Positions 26,580-36,378 of a DNA stretch of 64,000 nucleotides are shown here, one piece after another. Source of the DNA: Bin5 sp022827195 (GTDB taxonomy: Bacteria > Chloroflexota > Anaerolineae > Caldilineales > Caldilineaceae); contig OZ242331.1 in assembly GCA_965208275.1 (NCBI GenBank), positions 2,728,001-2,792,000 on the forward strand, written 5' to 3'. The position numbers and the translations under genes were made by a program. Within the stretch, counting starts at the first letter, position 1, and each line of letters begins with the position of its first letter. The notes under the pieces are model-generated. The model was not told the DNA's origin and did no database searches. It saw only the letters and a list, made by a program, of their open reading frames with translations.

Positions 26580-29500
26580 CTAACGGTTTTCGGCCGCTTC
26601 CTGTGGATGCAAGCTAAGTCGTCTCTTGAGGAGCGCGGCGGCGGCGGCTCGCAGGTCTTTGTCGGCAAACCCGCCGAGCAGAGCGAAGACACCGGTATAG
26701 ACGGCCCAGGCCGGCAAGATTGAGGCCCAGGGGCTTGCGCCGAATGCTGAAAGCACAAAGACGAAAGACCCCATCGCGGCGGCGGAAAGCGCAGGTCGCC
26801 AGACCAGGTCGGGCCAGGTGACAGTACCGACGTGCTGACGAACCCGCCGGCTGAAGAGTAAGAGGAGGCAAAACTCGCTCAGGATGGTGACAACTGCAGC
26901 GCCAATATAGCTGAAGACGGGGATGAGCAGCAGATTGCCGGCGAGGTTGAAGAGGACACCGGCGATGAAGGCCCTGGTCAGGTAGCGCTGTTGGTCGGAG
27001 GCGATGAGGACGTACTGGGTGACGCTGTTAACAAAGCCGACGGGAATGCTCCAGATCATCACCTGTAATGCCAGCGCCGCGCCGCCGCGGAAGCTGAGCG
27101 CGTGGCAGTCGAACGATTCGAACAGGTTCATGGCAAGACGGCAGGCGAAAGGAGGGAGGCTGGAGACCTCATAGACGGCGGCGGTGAAGCGAGCGCCGCC
27201 GAGAATTGCGATGAGCGGATGGGCCAGAAGTGTAACGGTCATGGCGACGGGCAGGCTGACGAGGAGGAGGAGGCGCAGGCTCAAGGTATAGGAGCGCAGG
27301 AGCGCCGCGCCGTCCTGTCTGGCAAGGCGGCTCATCAGCGGGAAGATGGCCAGGGTGAAGGTGCTGGGTATGATGTTCAGGCCGTCGAGGTATTTGAGGG
27401 CGGCGCTGTAGAGCCCGACGCTGGCTGCACCGACCAGTGGAAGGAGGAGCCAGATGTCGATACGCCAGAAGATGGTTGCGAGGAGGTGGTTGACCATGAG
27501 CGGGCCGCTGGTTGAGAGCATCCACTTCTGCAGGGGCCAGTCCCACTTCCATTGCGGCTTGAAGAGGGTCGAATTCACGAGCCCGAAGAGCCAGATGAGT
27601 TGGACGAGATTGACAACGAGCGCGACCCACGCCAGCCCCAGGATTCCCCAGCCAAGAAGCAGCGCGAGCGCGCCGAGAGTGGCCTGCAAGAGCGCGATTG
27701 CAATGCCGAGGCCGGCGGGGTACTCCATTTTTTCGAAGGCGTAGTAGAGGTTGCTGAAGGCGTCCGACCAGTTTGCGACAAGCATGACGAGAGCGAAGAC
27801 GGCGACGGCCTGTATTTCTTCCTGGCCGATACGTTCATAGAGCCAGTTTCCACCCACGACCAGCGCCATCAGGAACAGACTTGCGGCCCACAAAAGTGTG
27901 CGAAGCGCGAGCACATTGGTCAGAAAGGTGCTGGCCCTGCTCTTGTCGGTTGAGACCTCGCGGGTGAGCAGGGTGCCGAGGCCGTAGCGGCTTATGATTT
28001 CGAAGATGCCGTAGACTGAAATGACCCATAGGTACTTTCCAGCGCCTTCGGGCGCGAGCACGCGCATGTACAACATGGCAAAGACATAGTAGACGCCGCG
28101 ATTGGCCAGGTTAAGTGCCATGGGGACCAGCGAATTCTTTGCGATGGTGCGGACCTGGTTGGCGTCGGCTTCGGGGCGATAGAAGCGGCCCCAGGCCCAC
28201 CAGAGCAGGAGAAGTATGCTGAGCATAGCGGTCAGAAAGCTGATGTATAGACCGACTTTGAAGCTCATTGGACTGTAGGTAAAACGCACTGTCCACTGGC
28301 CGCCCCGGGGCAGGTAGACGGCGCGAAAGGCGGAGTTGGCGCGATAGATTTCCAGCTCCTGTTCATCATTTTCGCCAGCGCCGAAGGGCCGGAGGTAGGC
28401 TTTCCAGCCCGAGTCATAGGCGTCGGTGAGGACGAGCCAGCCGCGGTCGCTCAGGTTAACGTCGATGAAGACGTTGTTAGCGGTGTAGCGGCTGATCGAT
28501 GTGTCGGCAACCTGCGGGCTGGAGGGAACGAGCGCGTTGTCGGCCGCCGGGGTCTCTTCGATGAAGACAGTACGGCGCAGGTTGGCTTCGAGGAGCGGTT
28601 GTTGCTCGGGCGGAAGGACAAGGGCTTCGGCGACAATGAAGGCGCGGGGGAAGGCCTCAAGGTTTTGGTAAGCGTTTACGGCACTGTCCTCGTAGACCTT
28701 TTTCCATGTGTCCGAATTGGGAATTACGAGTTCGGAGAATATGTAGCGGACGCCGAGGAGATCGAGGAGGGGGTTTTCGAGTGTGACGTATGGGTTGCCG
28801 CCATTGGCAGGCGTGCCCCTGGCATAAATAGGGGCAATGCGGTTAAAAAGGAGCTCATCGCTCTGGTCAGCGATGCGGTTCATCAGGGCTACGTACTGAC
28901 CGGTAATGATTGAGTCGTAACCGCGGATGTCCTGCCAGCCGTAATACATACCGGCGTTGGCGTTGAAAGTCTTGCTGCCGGGCACGTCAAAGGTAGTAAA
29001 GCGAAAAGGAGCAAATTGAATCTGCGGATTCGAGCCCGCGCCTTCCTTTTCGTTGATGAATCGGACCACTGGCGGAACGGTATTCAGTGGTGACAGGGAC
29101 GAGGGCGTGGTGGGATTGAATCCGCCGTGAACAGAGTAGAGATCGACAAATAGAACAGCGATGAAGGCGTAGGGAAGGAAGGCGGAGAGGCGCGTCTGCC
29201 CTGTTCGGCCGCGAGGAGTAGCAGTGTTCTCGCAGTTGAGGGATTCTTCCCTTTTTTTGCGCGCCAATGCCCATAGGAGCACCCCGCTGACTGCGGCCAA
29301 AATGCCGAAACGGGCGATTCCGACGCTTTGGTAGCCCCAGAATACTCGTCCGTCGGCAAAGGCGGACTGGGCGAGGTCGGAGCCTTCTACGACGCGCAGC
29401 GCAAAGTCTATAAAGGGGCCGGGTAGGAAGTAGGAGATAACGACGACCAGCGCGGCGGTGAGCCCGGCAGAGATGAACAGAGATGAGAAGAGGGTGATCG

Positions 29501-31040
29501 CTACTTTGGACGTGAGGCGGAATCGGCCGAGGCCAAATGTAGTCTGGCCGGCGGCCGGAGACCGGAGGCAGAGCGCTTGTTCCAACCCGATTCCGCCCAA
29601 GACGGCCATCGCCAAGGTAAAAGGATAGACCCAACGGAAGGGGCTGTGGAGCTGATTCCAGCCTGGCAATCCGTAGAACAGCAGGGCGTACAGGGGTGTA
29701 CCGAAAGCGAATAGCAGCGACAGCAGGGCCAGCGCAGAGAGGAGAATCGTGGGGACACGCAGTGGCCGCCGCGGCGTGCGCTGCTCGCCTGATGGGCCAC
29801 TCGTGCTCGCGCCCGTCGTCCGCGAGAAAGCGACGACGCCCGCCAGCGCGGCCAGGGCCCAAGTGCCGATACCAAGGTATGTGCCCCCTTCGACGTAGTT
29901 CTTGATACCCCAAAAGATGGTGTCGATGGGCTCTCCGAGCCGGTTGACGGTCACCGGTCGCCAGCGCATGTCCCAGAGGTCAAACCAATGATGGTGGCTT
30001 GGGTTGCCGAAGATGTCCGGCAGGGCGAAGGTGAGTATGTGCCGAGTGGGCAAAGACCAGCCGATGACCTTCTGGTAGGGGGCGGAGCCTTCCCGGAAGT
30101 TCTGGACTACAAATTCAAAGAGCGGCAGGAGTTGCACTGCCCCAATAGCAAGGCCGAGAATGACCAGCAGCAGGAGCCAAGCGGAGGTATTCCCAAGCGC
30201 GCGCAAGATGCGAGCGGACGTGCCTCGGGGGTTACGCCCTGGCTGCGACTGGGCGTGGGAGGGCGGGTGTCCGGCTTCGGTGTCGGTCCGGATTCTCCGC
30301 CACGCAATGAGGAGTCTCGACGCGGTGTAAAGTCCAGCCACGAGCAGGGAGTAGTAAAGAAACTCCGGGTGGCCCGCCAGTGCGATCAACCCGATCACGG
30401 CCGCGCCCGCCACTACATAGGGAATAGGGCGGAAACCGGCGAGGCCCTTTTCCTCCTGCCTCTGGATCACCTTCTCAATAATTGCCAGCAGAAGGGGCAG
30501 CCACACAGCTGCCGCAACTATCATCGTGAAAACAACCCTGACGATCAGGAAACCGCTGAACTGAAAGAGGATGCCGGCGAGGAGGGCAGCAACAGGGCGC
30601 AGTTTCAGCGTCCGCCCGAACGCATAGGCATTGATTCCGGCAAACGCCACCTGTATGGCAGTGAACCAGCCATAAGCAGCCTCGAGGGGAAGAACATAGA
30701 AGAGTGCACTGAGGAAGTAGGCGACGCTTGCCAGGCCCGCCGCAAAGAATGGCATGCCGGCGAAGATCTGGGGATTCCACAGGGGTATTTCGCCATTTGC
30801 CAAAGTGCGCCGGATATGGAGTTTCCATACGGCATTGTCGAGGACCAGGTCGCTCAAAAGGGCGTTGTGAGGAACGGTATCGGGACGCAGGTCGCGCCAA
30901 GGCTGGAACTGATATAGGTTGTCGTATGGCAGCAACGTTTTGCTGGTGAACAGGACCGGGCCGAACCAGAGGAGGGGCAGAACGATTAGGGGCAGGAGGT
31001 GGAGCAAGTCGGCACTGTGACGACGTAGCCGAAGCATCAT
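26580..31040 (-). CDS. YfhO membrane protein fused to a Wzx/MATE-like flippase
   Basis: A 1486-residue protein in one frame with no internal stop. Residues 1 to about 965 match a YfhO-type membrane protein: around a dozen hydrophobic helices, then a periplasmic beta-rich part and a final helix (WTVRFTYSPMSFKVG...). From about residue 974 (MALNLANRGVYYVFAMLYMR) a complete Wzx/polysaccharide flippase of about 513 residues follows, with some 12-14 helices. The junction lies near 28121. YfhO proteins act in glycosylation of envelope polymers. The ATG overlaps the upstream glycosyltransferase stop by 4 nt, so they form one translational unit. Confidence 0.9.
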   Translation of the reverse strand: MMLRLRRHSADLLHLLPLIVLPLLWFGPVLFTSKTLLPYDNLYQFQPWRDLRPDTVPHNALLSDLVLDNAVWKLHIRRTLANGEIPLWNPQIFAGMPFFAAGLASVAYFLSALFYVLPLEAAYGWFTAIQVAFAGINAYAFGRTLKLRPVAALLAGILFQFSGFLIVRVVFTMIVAAAVWLPLLLAIIEKVIQRQEEKGLAGFRPIPYVVAGAAVIGLIALAGHPEFLYYSLLVAGLYTASRLLIAWRRIRTDTEAGHPPSHAQSQPGRNPRGTSARILRALGNTSAWLLLLVILGLAIGAVQLLPLFEFVVQNFREGSAPYQKVIGWSLPTRHILTFALPDIFGNPSHHHWFDLWDMRWRPVTVNRLGEPIDTIFWGIKNYVEGGTYLGIGTWALAALAGVVAFSRTTGASTSGPSGEQRTPRRPLRVPTILLSALALLSLLFAFGTPLYALLFYGLPGWNQLHSPFRWVYPFTLAMAVLGGIGLEQALCLRSPAAGQTTFGLGRFRLTSKVAITLFSSLFISAGLTAALVVVISYFLPGPFIDFALRVVEGSDLAQSAFADGRVFWGYQSVGIARFGILAAVSGVLLWALARKKREESLNCENTATPRGRTGQTRLSAFLPYAFIAVLFVDLYSVHGGFNPTTPSSLSPLNTVPPVVRFINEKEGAGSNPQIQFAPFRFTTFDVPGSKTFNANAGMYYGWQDIRGYDSIITGQYVALMNRIADQSDELLFNRIAPIYARGTPANGGNPYVTLENPLLDLLGVRYIFSELVIPNSDTWKKVYEDSAVNAYQNLEAFPRAFIVAEALVLPPEQQPLLEANLRRTVFIEETPAADNALVPSSPQVADTSISRYTANNVFIDVNLSDRGWLVLTDAYDSGWKAYLRPFGAGENDEQELEIYRANSAFRAVYLPRGGQWTVRFTYSPMSFKVGLYISFLTAMLSILLLLWWAWGRFYRPEADANQVRTIAKNSLVPMALNLANRGVYYVFAMLYMRVLAPEGAGKYLWVISVYGIFEIISRYGLGTLLTREVSTDKSRASTFLTNVLALRTLLWAASLFLMALVVGGNWLYERIGQEEIQAVAVFALVMLVANWSDAFSNLYYAFEKMEYPAGLGIAIALLQATLGALALLLGWGILGLAWVALVVNLVQLIWLFGLVNSTLFKPQWKWDWPLQKWMLSTSGPLMVNHLLATIFWRIDIWLLLPLVGAASVGLYSAALKYLDGLNIIPSTFTLAIFPLMSRLARQDGAALLRSYTLSLRLLLLVSLPVAMTVTLLAHPLIAILGGARFTAAVYEVSSLPPFACRLAMNLFESFDCHALSFRGGAALALQVMIWSIPVGFVNSVTQYVLIASDQQRYLTRAFIAGVLFNLAGNLLLIPVFSYIGAAVVTILSEFCLLLLFSRRVRQHVGTVTWPDLVWRPALSAAAMGSFVFVLSAFGASPWASILPAWAVYTGVFALLGGFADKDLRAAAAALLKRRLSLHPQEAAENR

Positions 31041-31984
31041 GTCGGCGCGTCCGTTGGCACCTCGGAAGGTTGATCAGCAGGCCGCTCAAGTTGAACGGCG
31101 AGCGGGTCGTTTCGACCGGTTGTCTTCATTGGCGCCAGGCGACTGCGATGCCTCCAGAGCAGCTCCCAGACGCGCCAGGCCGATTCAAACTTGACGCGCG
31201 TACTCATCTTGCTTTGGCCGATGCGCCGATCCTCGAAGTGTATCGGCAGTTCGATGATGCGGAATCCCAGTTTTTCGCTGAGATAGGCCAGTTCCACTGT
31301 GAAGACGTAACCGCTGCTGCGCACAGTTTCCAGCCTGAGTTCCTGAAGGGCAGTGCGCCGCCAGAGCTTGAAGCCGGAGGTCATGTCGCGTACGCGGATC
31401 CTCAAAATGGCGCGGCAGTACAGATTGGCCCACCAGCTCAGCAGTCTGCGCCACGAACTCCAGTCCTCGTCGAGGGTCCCGCCTGGCGCGTAGCGGCTGC
31501 CGACAACAACATCCATGCCGGCAGCGTCAATCGTGCCGAGCATTGGGATGATGTAAGCAGGGCTATGGCTGAAGTCGGCGTCCATTTGCACGATGAATTC
31601 GGCGCCGTCTGCGAGCGCGCGGCGGAACCCTTCGATGTAGGCAGTGCCTAACCCGGCCTTATGCTTGCGATGGATGACGGTTATGCGGCGCTGGGAGTCG
31701 CTATAGCGACGCGCCAGGTTGTCGGCGAGAGGGCCGGTGCCGTCGGGTGAGTTGTCATCGACGATAACAAGACGTAAACCCGCGAGGGGGAGGGCGAAAA
31801 GAGCTTCAACCAGCTCTTCCAGATTGCTGGCCTCGTTGTAAGTAGGCACGACGACAGTCACCTGGCCTGGCTGGACGGAAGCCGCTGTGCTCTCTGTAGA
31901 TTGAGCTTGAGTGGAAACTGCCGGCACTGATTCTTGGCGCGGGCGTGTGCTGTCCGGCCTGGCGTTGGAATCGGAATGTTTCAA
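31037..31984 (-). CDS. GT2 glycosyltransferase, polyprenol-phosphate mannose synthase type
   Basis: A 315-residue GT2 enzyme resembling dolichol/polyprenol-phosphate mannose synthases, which transfer a sugar from a nucleotide donor to polyprenol phosphate. VVVPTYNEASNLEELV, DDNSPDGTG and MDADFSHSP are diagnostic; RDMTSGFKLWRR is also typical. The first 43 residues are a disordered Ser/Thr-rich tail. The assigned start is TTG 31984 without a clear ribosome site, so the true start may be further in. It makes lipid-linked sugar for the overlapping YfhO-flippase gene, by inference. Confidence 0.88.
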   Translation of the reverse strand: MKHSDSNARPDSTRPRQESVPAVSTQAQSTESTAASVQPGQVTVVVPTYNEASNLEELVEALFALPLAGLRLVIVDDNSPDGTGPLADNLARRYSDSQRRITVIHRKHKAGLGTAYIEGFRRALADGAEFIVQMDADFSHSPAYIIPMLGTIDAAGMDVVVGSRYAPGGTLDEDWSSWRRLLSWWANLYCRAILRIRVRDMTSGFKLWRRTALQELRLETVRSSGYVFTVELAYLSEKLGFRIIELPIHFEDRRIGQSKMSTRVKFESAWRVWELLWRHRSRLAPMKTTGRNDPLAVQLERPADQPSEVPTDAPT

Positions 31985-32101
31985 TTTGCAGGTCCGCGCT
32001 GGGCACTACATTTAATGGGTTCCTGCGGGAAGGCATCGGTGTCTGCCCCTCCCCAGGGAAAGGACCGGTCCACACTTACAATGGGCATCTGAACGATGCT
32101 A

Positions 32102-32130
32102 TTGCCAATCTGCCACTAGGTCGCTATACT
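32102..32130 (+). promoter_or_regulatory. Promoter of the SH3 lipoprotein gene
   Basis: TTGCCA at 32102-32107 and TATACT at 32125-32130 have a 17-bp spacer, a good sigma70-type match. Transcription would begin near 32137 and leave a leader of almost 200 nt before the lipoprotein start. No other feature was found in the 31985-32332 gap. Confidence 0.6.
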
Positions 32131-32332
32131 AGAAAGACTAGGGTTGGCGCTTTTTTTGGCACCCACTTCGACGGCCAAATCGTTGGCTTCGGCCGGTTCG
32201 TCATTGGTGCAAGACAGAGCATCATTGACCGCAAGACTGATAAGGGCGAGTCGACGTATGAAATGCAGCGACAACCGGAAGGGCGGAACGAGTCAATTGT
32301 TACAGATAGGAATATACATCAACAAGGCTGAG

Positions 32333-33403
32333 GTGAAAAGACGCCACCTGTGTGCACTTCTTTCGACAGTGCTCTTGCTGACGGGTTGCGTGCCGATTAC
32401 AGCAGAGGGGCCGGCGTATGAACCGACGCCGATGCCGACGCCTGTGGCCGTCGCCGTCGCCGAGGCCGAGGAGGAGCAGATTTCGCTGCCGCCTGGGATC
32501 CTGATGCTCGGGGCAGATAGCGCGGGCAGCGACAATGGGGCGGACGGCGGCGGCGAGGCGGGGGGACTACAGACGGCGACGGTGCAGATTAACAAGGCGA
32601 AGGCAAACATCCGCGGAGGACCGAGCACGGAGTTTGAGGTTGTGGCCAGTGCGGTGGAAGGCGACGTCTTCACTACAAGTGGCAGGACCGAAGGTGGCTG
32701 GTGGCGGATTTGTTGCGTTGAAGGTCCTGACGATAGCGCCGGCGAGGCGACTCGGACGGCATGGCTTTCGGGGATTGTGGTGGACGCTGACGAGATTGCC
32801 AGGGCACTGCCGCTCGTAGGGACATTGTTTCCTGAGGACCTGACGGCCGTGTGGGACATACAATACGAGTGCGGCTCGCGGCGCTGTGCAGTGAGCGCGT
32901 GTACGGCCGTCTCGCGAACAGAGGTGCTTGACAATAGCGATCCGCGATGGTTGGAGATAAACCGAATCGTGACATGGGAGGGAGCTTGCGGAGAAGACTC
33001 CACTTGGCCGCATCAGATCGACCGCGTCGAAGGCACTGAGCGGTATCCCAACAGTACAGGCCTGTTTTTCTTCAATTACTGGGCAGGTCCGCGTCCCGGT
33101 GAAGCAAACGCTCTTTTCCGTTTGGGCACGGGGGAGGAGATTGAGGCCTGGTGCAGCGATGAGCAGGAAGCGGAGGTCTTGGAAGACAGCGGTTGGACAA
33201 CGGTCTACAACGGGTTGACCTGCCACGACGTACGGTCAGGGATGCTTGTGTCGATGCAGTATATCAAGCGGTGGTTTTTCACGGGAGAGTTTGAGGGAGA
33301 CCAGTACGAGCGTGCCTATTTCGGCGACTTCGAGATCTATAGAGTAAGGCTGGAGCAAACAAACGCTCTTCTGGGCGTCGTTAACGCAAGGGCGGCCGAG
33401 TAG
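32333..33403 (+). CDS. Lipoprotein with bacterial SH3 domain
   Basis: A 356-residue exported lipoprotein. The signal (VKRRHLCALLSTVLLLTGC) ends in a lipobox with Cys at about residue 19. After a Pro/Ala linker comes an SH3b domain (NKAKANIRGGPSTEFEVV, WWRICC). The rest (about 160-356) is beta-rich with several paired cysteines and no recognised domain. GTG 32333 is chosen because AAGG lies five bases upstream and the lipobox is then correctly placed; the frame is open further upstream. It may bind cell wall or surface glycan. Confidence 0.82.
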   Translation: MKRRHLCALLSTVLLLTGCVPITAEGPAYEPTPMPTPVAVAVAEAEEEQISLPPGILMLGADSAGSDNGADGGGEAGGLQTATVQINKAKANIRGGPSTEFEVVASAVEGDVFTTSGRTEGGWWRICCVEGPDDSAGEATRTAWLSGIVVDADEIARALPLVGTLFPEDLTAVWDIQYECGSRRCAVSACTAVSRTEVLDNSDPRWLEINRIVTWEGACGEDSTWPHQIDRVEGTERYPNSTGLFFFNYWAGPRPGEANALFRLGTGEEIEAWCSDEQEAEVLEDSGWTTVYNGLTCHDVRSGMLVSMQYIKRWFFTGEFEGDQYERAYFGDFEIYRVRLEQTNALLGVVNARAAE

Positions 33404-33506
33404 CAGTTTGAAGCCAGGGTTCGGGGTCGGCTTGCCGTTGACGGGAGGACGCCTGAAAGAGGGATGAGTTGCGAGTTGGCCTCCCATGTCAGTTGCGGAC
33501 GGATCG

Positions 33507-34850
33507 TTAGTCGAGCGGCGTAAAGTTCATCTGACATAGATAGCTGTCAAGCGCCTGCTTGGCCCTGTCGGCGTAGGTCGCGTAACGCTGGCGCTTGTTG
33601 CGCACGGGTTGCGGGAGGGGAGGGAGGAGGCCCATGTTCGCCTTCATGGGCTGGAAATCGGCGGCGGCGGCGTTGGTGATGTAGTGGAATAGGGCGCCGC
33701 TCATGGAGGCGCGCGGTAACAGCATGAGCGGTTGATCGTCCAACAAGCGCGCCGCGTTTATCCCCGCCAGAAGTCCTCCCAACGCGCTGCCGACATACCC
33801 TTCTGTTCCGGTGATCTGGCCGGCGAAGAAGAGGTCGTCGCGCTGCTTGAACTGCAAAGTCGCCCGCAGAAGGGTCGGACTGTTGATGAATGTGTTGCGG
33901 TGCATTTGGCCCAGCCGCACAAATTCGGCATGTTTGAGGCCGGGGATCATGCGAAGGATTTCGGCCTGGGCCCCCCACTTGACGTTCGTCTGGAAGCCAA
34001 CCAGGTTGTATAGGGTACCGGCCACGTTGTCCTGGCGGAGTTGGACGACGGCGTGCGGCCGCTGGCCGGTGCTTGGATTGCGCAGTCCCACGGGCCGCAT
34101 GGGCCCGTAAGCAAGGGCGTCTTTGCCGCGCTGTGCCAGCGCCTCGATTGGCATGCAACCTTCGAAGTAGCGTTCCAGTTCTTTGTCGGCGCCGGAGAGC
34201 TCGATTCGAGGCGCGGCGAGCAAAGCGTCGACAAATGCTTCGTATTGGGCCTGATTGAGCGGACAGTTGAGATAGTCGCCTTCGTCGGTTCCGGCACTAC
34301 TGGACTTGTCCCAGCGGTTGCGTCTGAAAGCGATTGTGCGGTCGATGCTTTCGAAGGTGACAATGGGCGCCATGGCGTCGTAGAAGTAGAGATAGCGTCC
34401 GGTCAGCGATTGGACGGCCTGCGTCAGGCAGTCGCTTGTCAGGGGACCGGTTGCCAAAATCGTCGGCCCATCGGGAATGTCGGTCACCTCTTGACGGACC
34501 AGTTCAATGTGTGGGTGGCCGGAGATGCGGGCGGTGATTTCTTCGGCGAATTCGTCGCGGCCGACGGCGAGCGCCTGTCCGGCCGGCAAGGCATGTTTGA
34601 AGGCGGTGCGGACCACAAAGCTACCCAGGGTCAACATCTCGTTCTTGAGAATACCCAGCGCGCGGTCGGGCAGGGTACTGCCCATTGAATTGGAACAGAC
34701 GAGTTCGGCGAGGCGATCTGTCACGTGTGCGGGCGTAGGGCGTACGGGACGCATCTCAAACAGGCGCACTTGGACACCGCGCTGCGCCAGTTGCCAGGCA
34801 GCTTCCGTGCCGGCGAGTCCGCCGCCGACCACAGTAACCGTTTTGCTCAT
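33507..34850 (-). CDS. trmFO: Folate-dependent tRNA U54 methyltransferase TrmFO
   Basis: A 447-residue TrmFO, which uses methylenetetrahydrofolate and FAD to make ribothymidine at tRNA position 54. The FAD loop VVGGGLAGTEAA, the conserved cysteines C52 (LVCSNSMGS) and C232 (EGCMPIEALA) and the AGQITGTEGYVGSALGG motif are present. ATG 34850 fits the family start; longer frames upstream are ignored. It diverges from the nucleoside phosphorylase gene. Confidence 0.95.
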   Translation of the reverse strand: MSKTVTVVGGGLAGTEAAWQLAQRGVQVRLFEMRPVRPTPAHVTDRLAELVCSNSMGSTLPDRALGILKNEMLTLGSFVVRTAFKHALPAGQALAVGRDEFAEEITARISGHPHIELVRQEVTDIPDGPTILATGPLTSDCLTQAVQSLTGRYLYFYDAMAPIVTFESIDRTIAFRRNRWDKSSSAGTDEGDYLNCPLNQAQYEAFVDALLAAPRIELSGADKELERYFEGCMPIEALAQRGKDALAYGPMRPVGLRNPSTGQRPHAVVQLRQDNVAGTLYNLVGFQTNVKWGAQAEILRMIPGLKHAEFVRLGQMHRNTFINSPTLLRATLQFKQRDDLFFAGQITGTEGYVGSALGGLLAGINAARLLDDQPLMLLPRASMSGALFHYITNAAAADFQPMKANMGLLPPLPQPVRNKRQRYATYADRAKQALDSYLCQMNFTPLD

Positions 34851-35001
34851 GTGTCGCACCGCACCGAGAATATCATGCCAGAGTCGCTCTAAGGTTGCCG
34901 CCGGAAAGTTTCGCCGTGAAATCGGCGGAAAGGCGTAGAGGCCGGCCGCCGAGGCAGAAGAAAGTGTACCATTGACAGGGAGTGGGCCCAAGAATCCGGA
35001 A

Positions 35002-36378
35002 ATGAACGTAGTCGATCTGATTACTAAGAAACGGGATGGCGGCGAGCACAGCGGGGACGAGCTGCGGTTCCTGATCGAGGTAGCTGTCGAAGGCAATGTT
35101 CCCGACTATCAGCTGGCCGCGTGGGCAATGGCCGTCTATTTTCGGGGAATGTCGCCGGCGGAGGCGACGGCACTGACGCAGGAGATGGCAGCCAGCGGGG
35201 AGATGCTCGACCTGCAAGGGCTTGCGCCGGCCGGTCAGCTGATCGTGGACAAACATTCGAGCGGAGGCGTGGGCGACAAGACGACGCTGGCGGTTGGGCC
35301 TATCGTAGCGGCGTGCGGGCTGCCGGTGGGGAAGATGAGCGGGCGGGGCCTCAGCTTCTCGGGGGGAACGATCGACAAGCTGGAGGGCATTCCGGGCTGG
35401 AGCGCGAGCTTGAGCATGGCGCAGTTCCGGCGCCAACTGCGGGAGGTAGGGCTGGTGGTGGCTGCGCAGACGGCGACGCTGGCGCCTGCGGACCAGCGGC
35501 TCTACGCTCTACGGGACGTCACCGGCACGGTTCCCAGCCTGCCGCTGATCGCCGCGAGCATCATGAGCAAGAAGCTGGCGGCGGGCGCGGACGGTATTGT
35601 GCTGGACGTAAAGTGCGGACGCGGGGCGTTCATGGAGACCCGTTCCCTGGCCCGGGACCTGGCCCGGCTGATGGTCTCGATCGGACGCTGCGCAGGCCGC
35701 AGGGTAACGGCACTAATAACGGCGATGGAGCAGCCATTGGGGCTGGCAGTAGGCAATATCCTGGAGGTGCGCGAGGCGATCGACGCGCTTCACGGCAGGG
35801 GGCCGCAGGACTTCCAGGTTTTGACTGAGGCAGTGGCGATCGAGATGCTCTTGCTGGGCGATTCGGCGTTGCGTAAGATGCAGGAAGAAAGCGGAAAGGA
35901 GGCCGCGCTGGCTGCGGCCGGCAGCAGAGTGAAGCGGGCCATCGAATCTGGCGCAGCGTTCACCAAGTTCGTCGAATTCGTGGTGGCACAGGGGGGCGAA
36001 GAAGAAAGCGTAGTCGAGCCGGAACGGCTGGCAGCCGCCCCTGTCGTATTGGAAGTGCGCGCAGAGCGGGAGGGTGTTGTTGGCGCCCTGGATGCACGCG
36101 CAGTCGGAATGGCTGTAGTGGGGCTGGGAGGAGGCAGGCAAAGGAAGGGAGAGCCGATCGACCACAGGGTGGGCGTGGTCGCGGCGGCCAAGATAGGGGA
36201 GCAGGTCGGCGGCGGGGAACTGCTGCTTAGCGTTCACGCGGCGGATGTTGAGTCCGCCAAAGTCGCGGCCGCACAGCTACGGAAGGCGTACGAGATTGTC
36301 GATGAGGTCGACGGTGCCGCAGAGGGCGAGCATGATGCGTCCGGACCACCTGTCGTGCTGGAACGGATCACCAGCTGA
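35002..36378 (+). CDS. pdp: Pyrimidine-nucleoside / thymidine phosphorylase
   Basis: A 458-residue phosphorylase that splits thymidine or uridine with phosphate to base plus (deoxy)ribose 1-phosphate. The phosphate/substrate motif KHSSGGVGDKTTL and the signature SGRGLSFSGGTIDKLEGIPG are perfect. The C-terminal domain carries two lobes as in DeoA/Pdp. ATG 35002 is chosen. The C-terminus overlaps the converging glycosyltransferase gene by 11 nt. Confidence 0.93.
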   Translation: MNVVDLITKKRDGGEHSGDELRFLIEVAVEGNVPDYQLAAWAMAVYFRGMSPAEATALTQEMAASGEMLDLQGLAPAGQLIVDKHSSGGVGDKTTLAVGPIVAACGLPVGKMSGRGLSFSGGTIDKLEGIPGWSASLSMAQFRRQLREVGLVVAAQTATLAPADQRLYALRDVTGTVPSLPLIAASIMSKKLAAGADGIVLDVKCGRGAFMETRSLARDLARLMVSIGRCAGRRVTALITAMEQPLGLAVGNILEVREAIDALHGRGPQDFQVLTEAVAIEMLLLGDSALRKMQEESGKEAALAAAGSRVKRAIESGAAFTKFVEFVVAQGGEEESVVEPERLAAAPVVLEVRAEREGVVGALDARAVGMAVVGLGGGRQRKGEPIDHRVGVVAAAKIGEQVGGGELLLSVHAADVESAKVAAAQLRKAYEIVDEVDGAAEGEHDASGPPVVLERITS

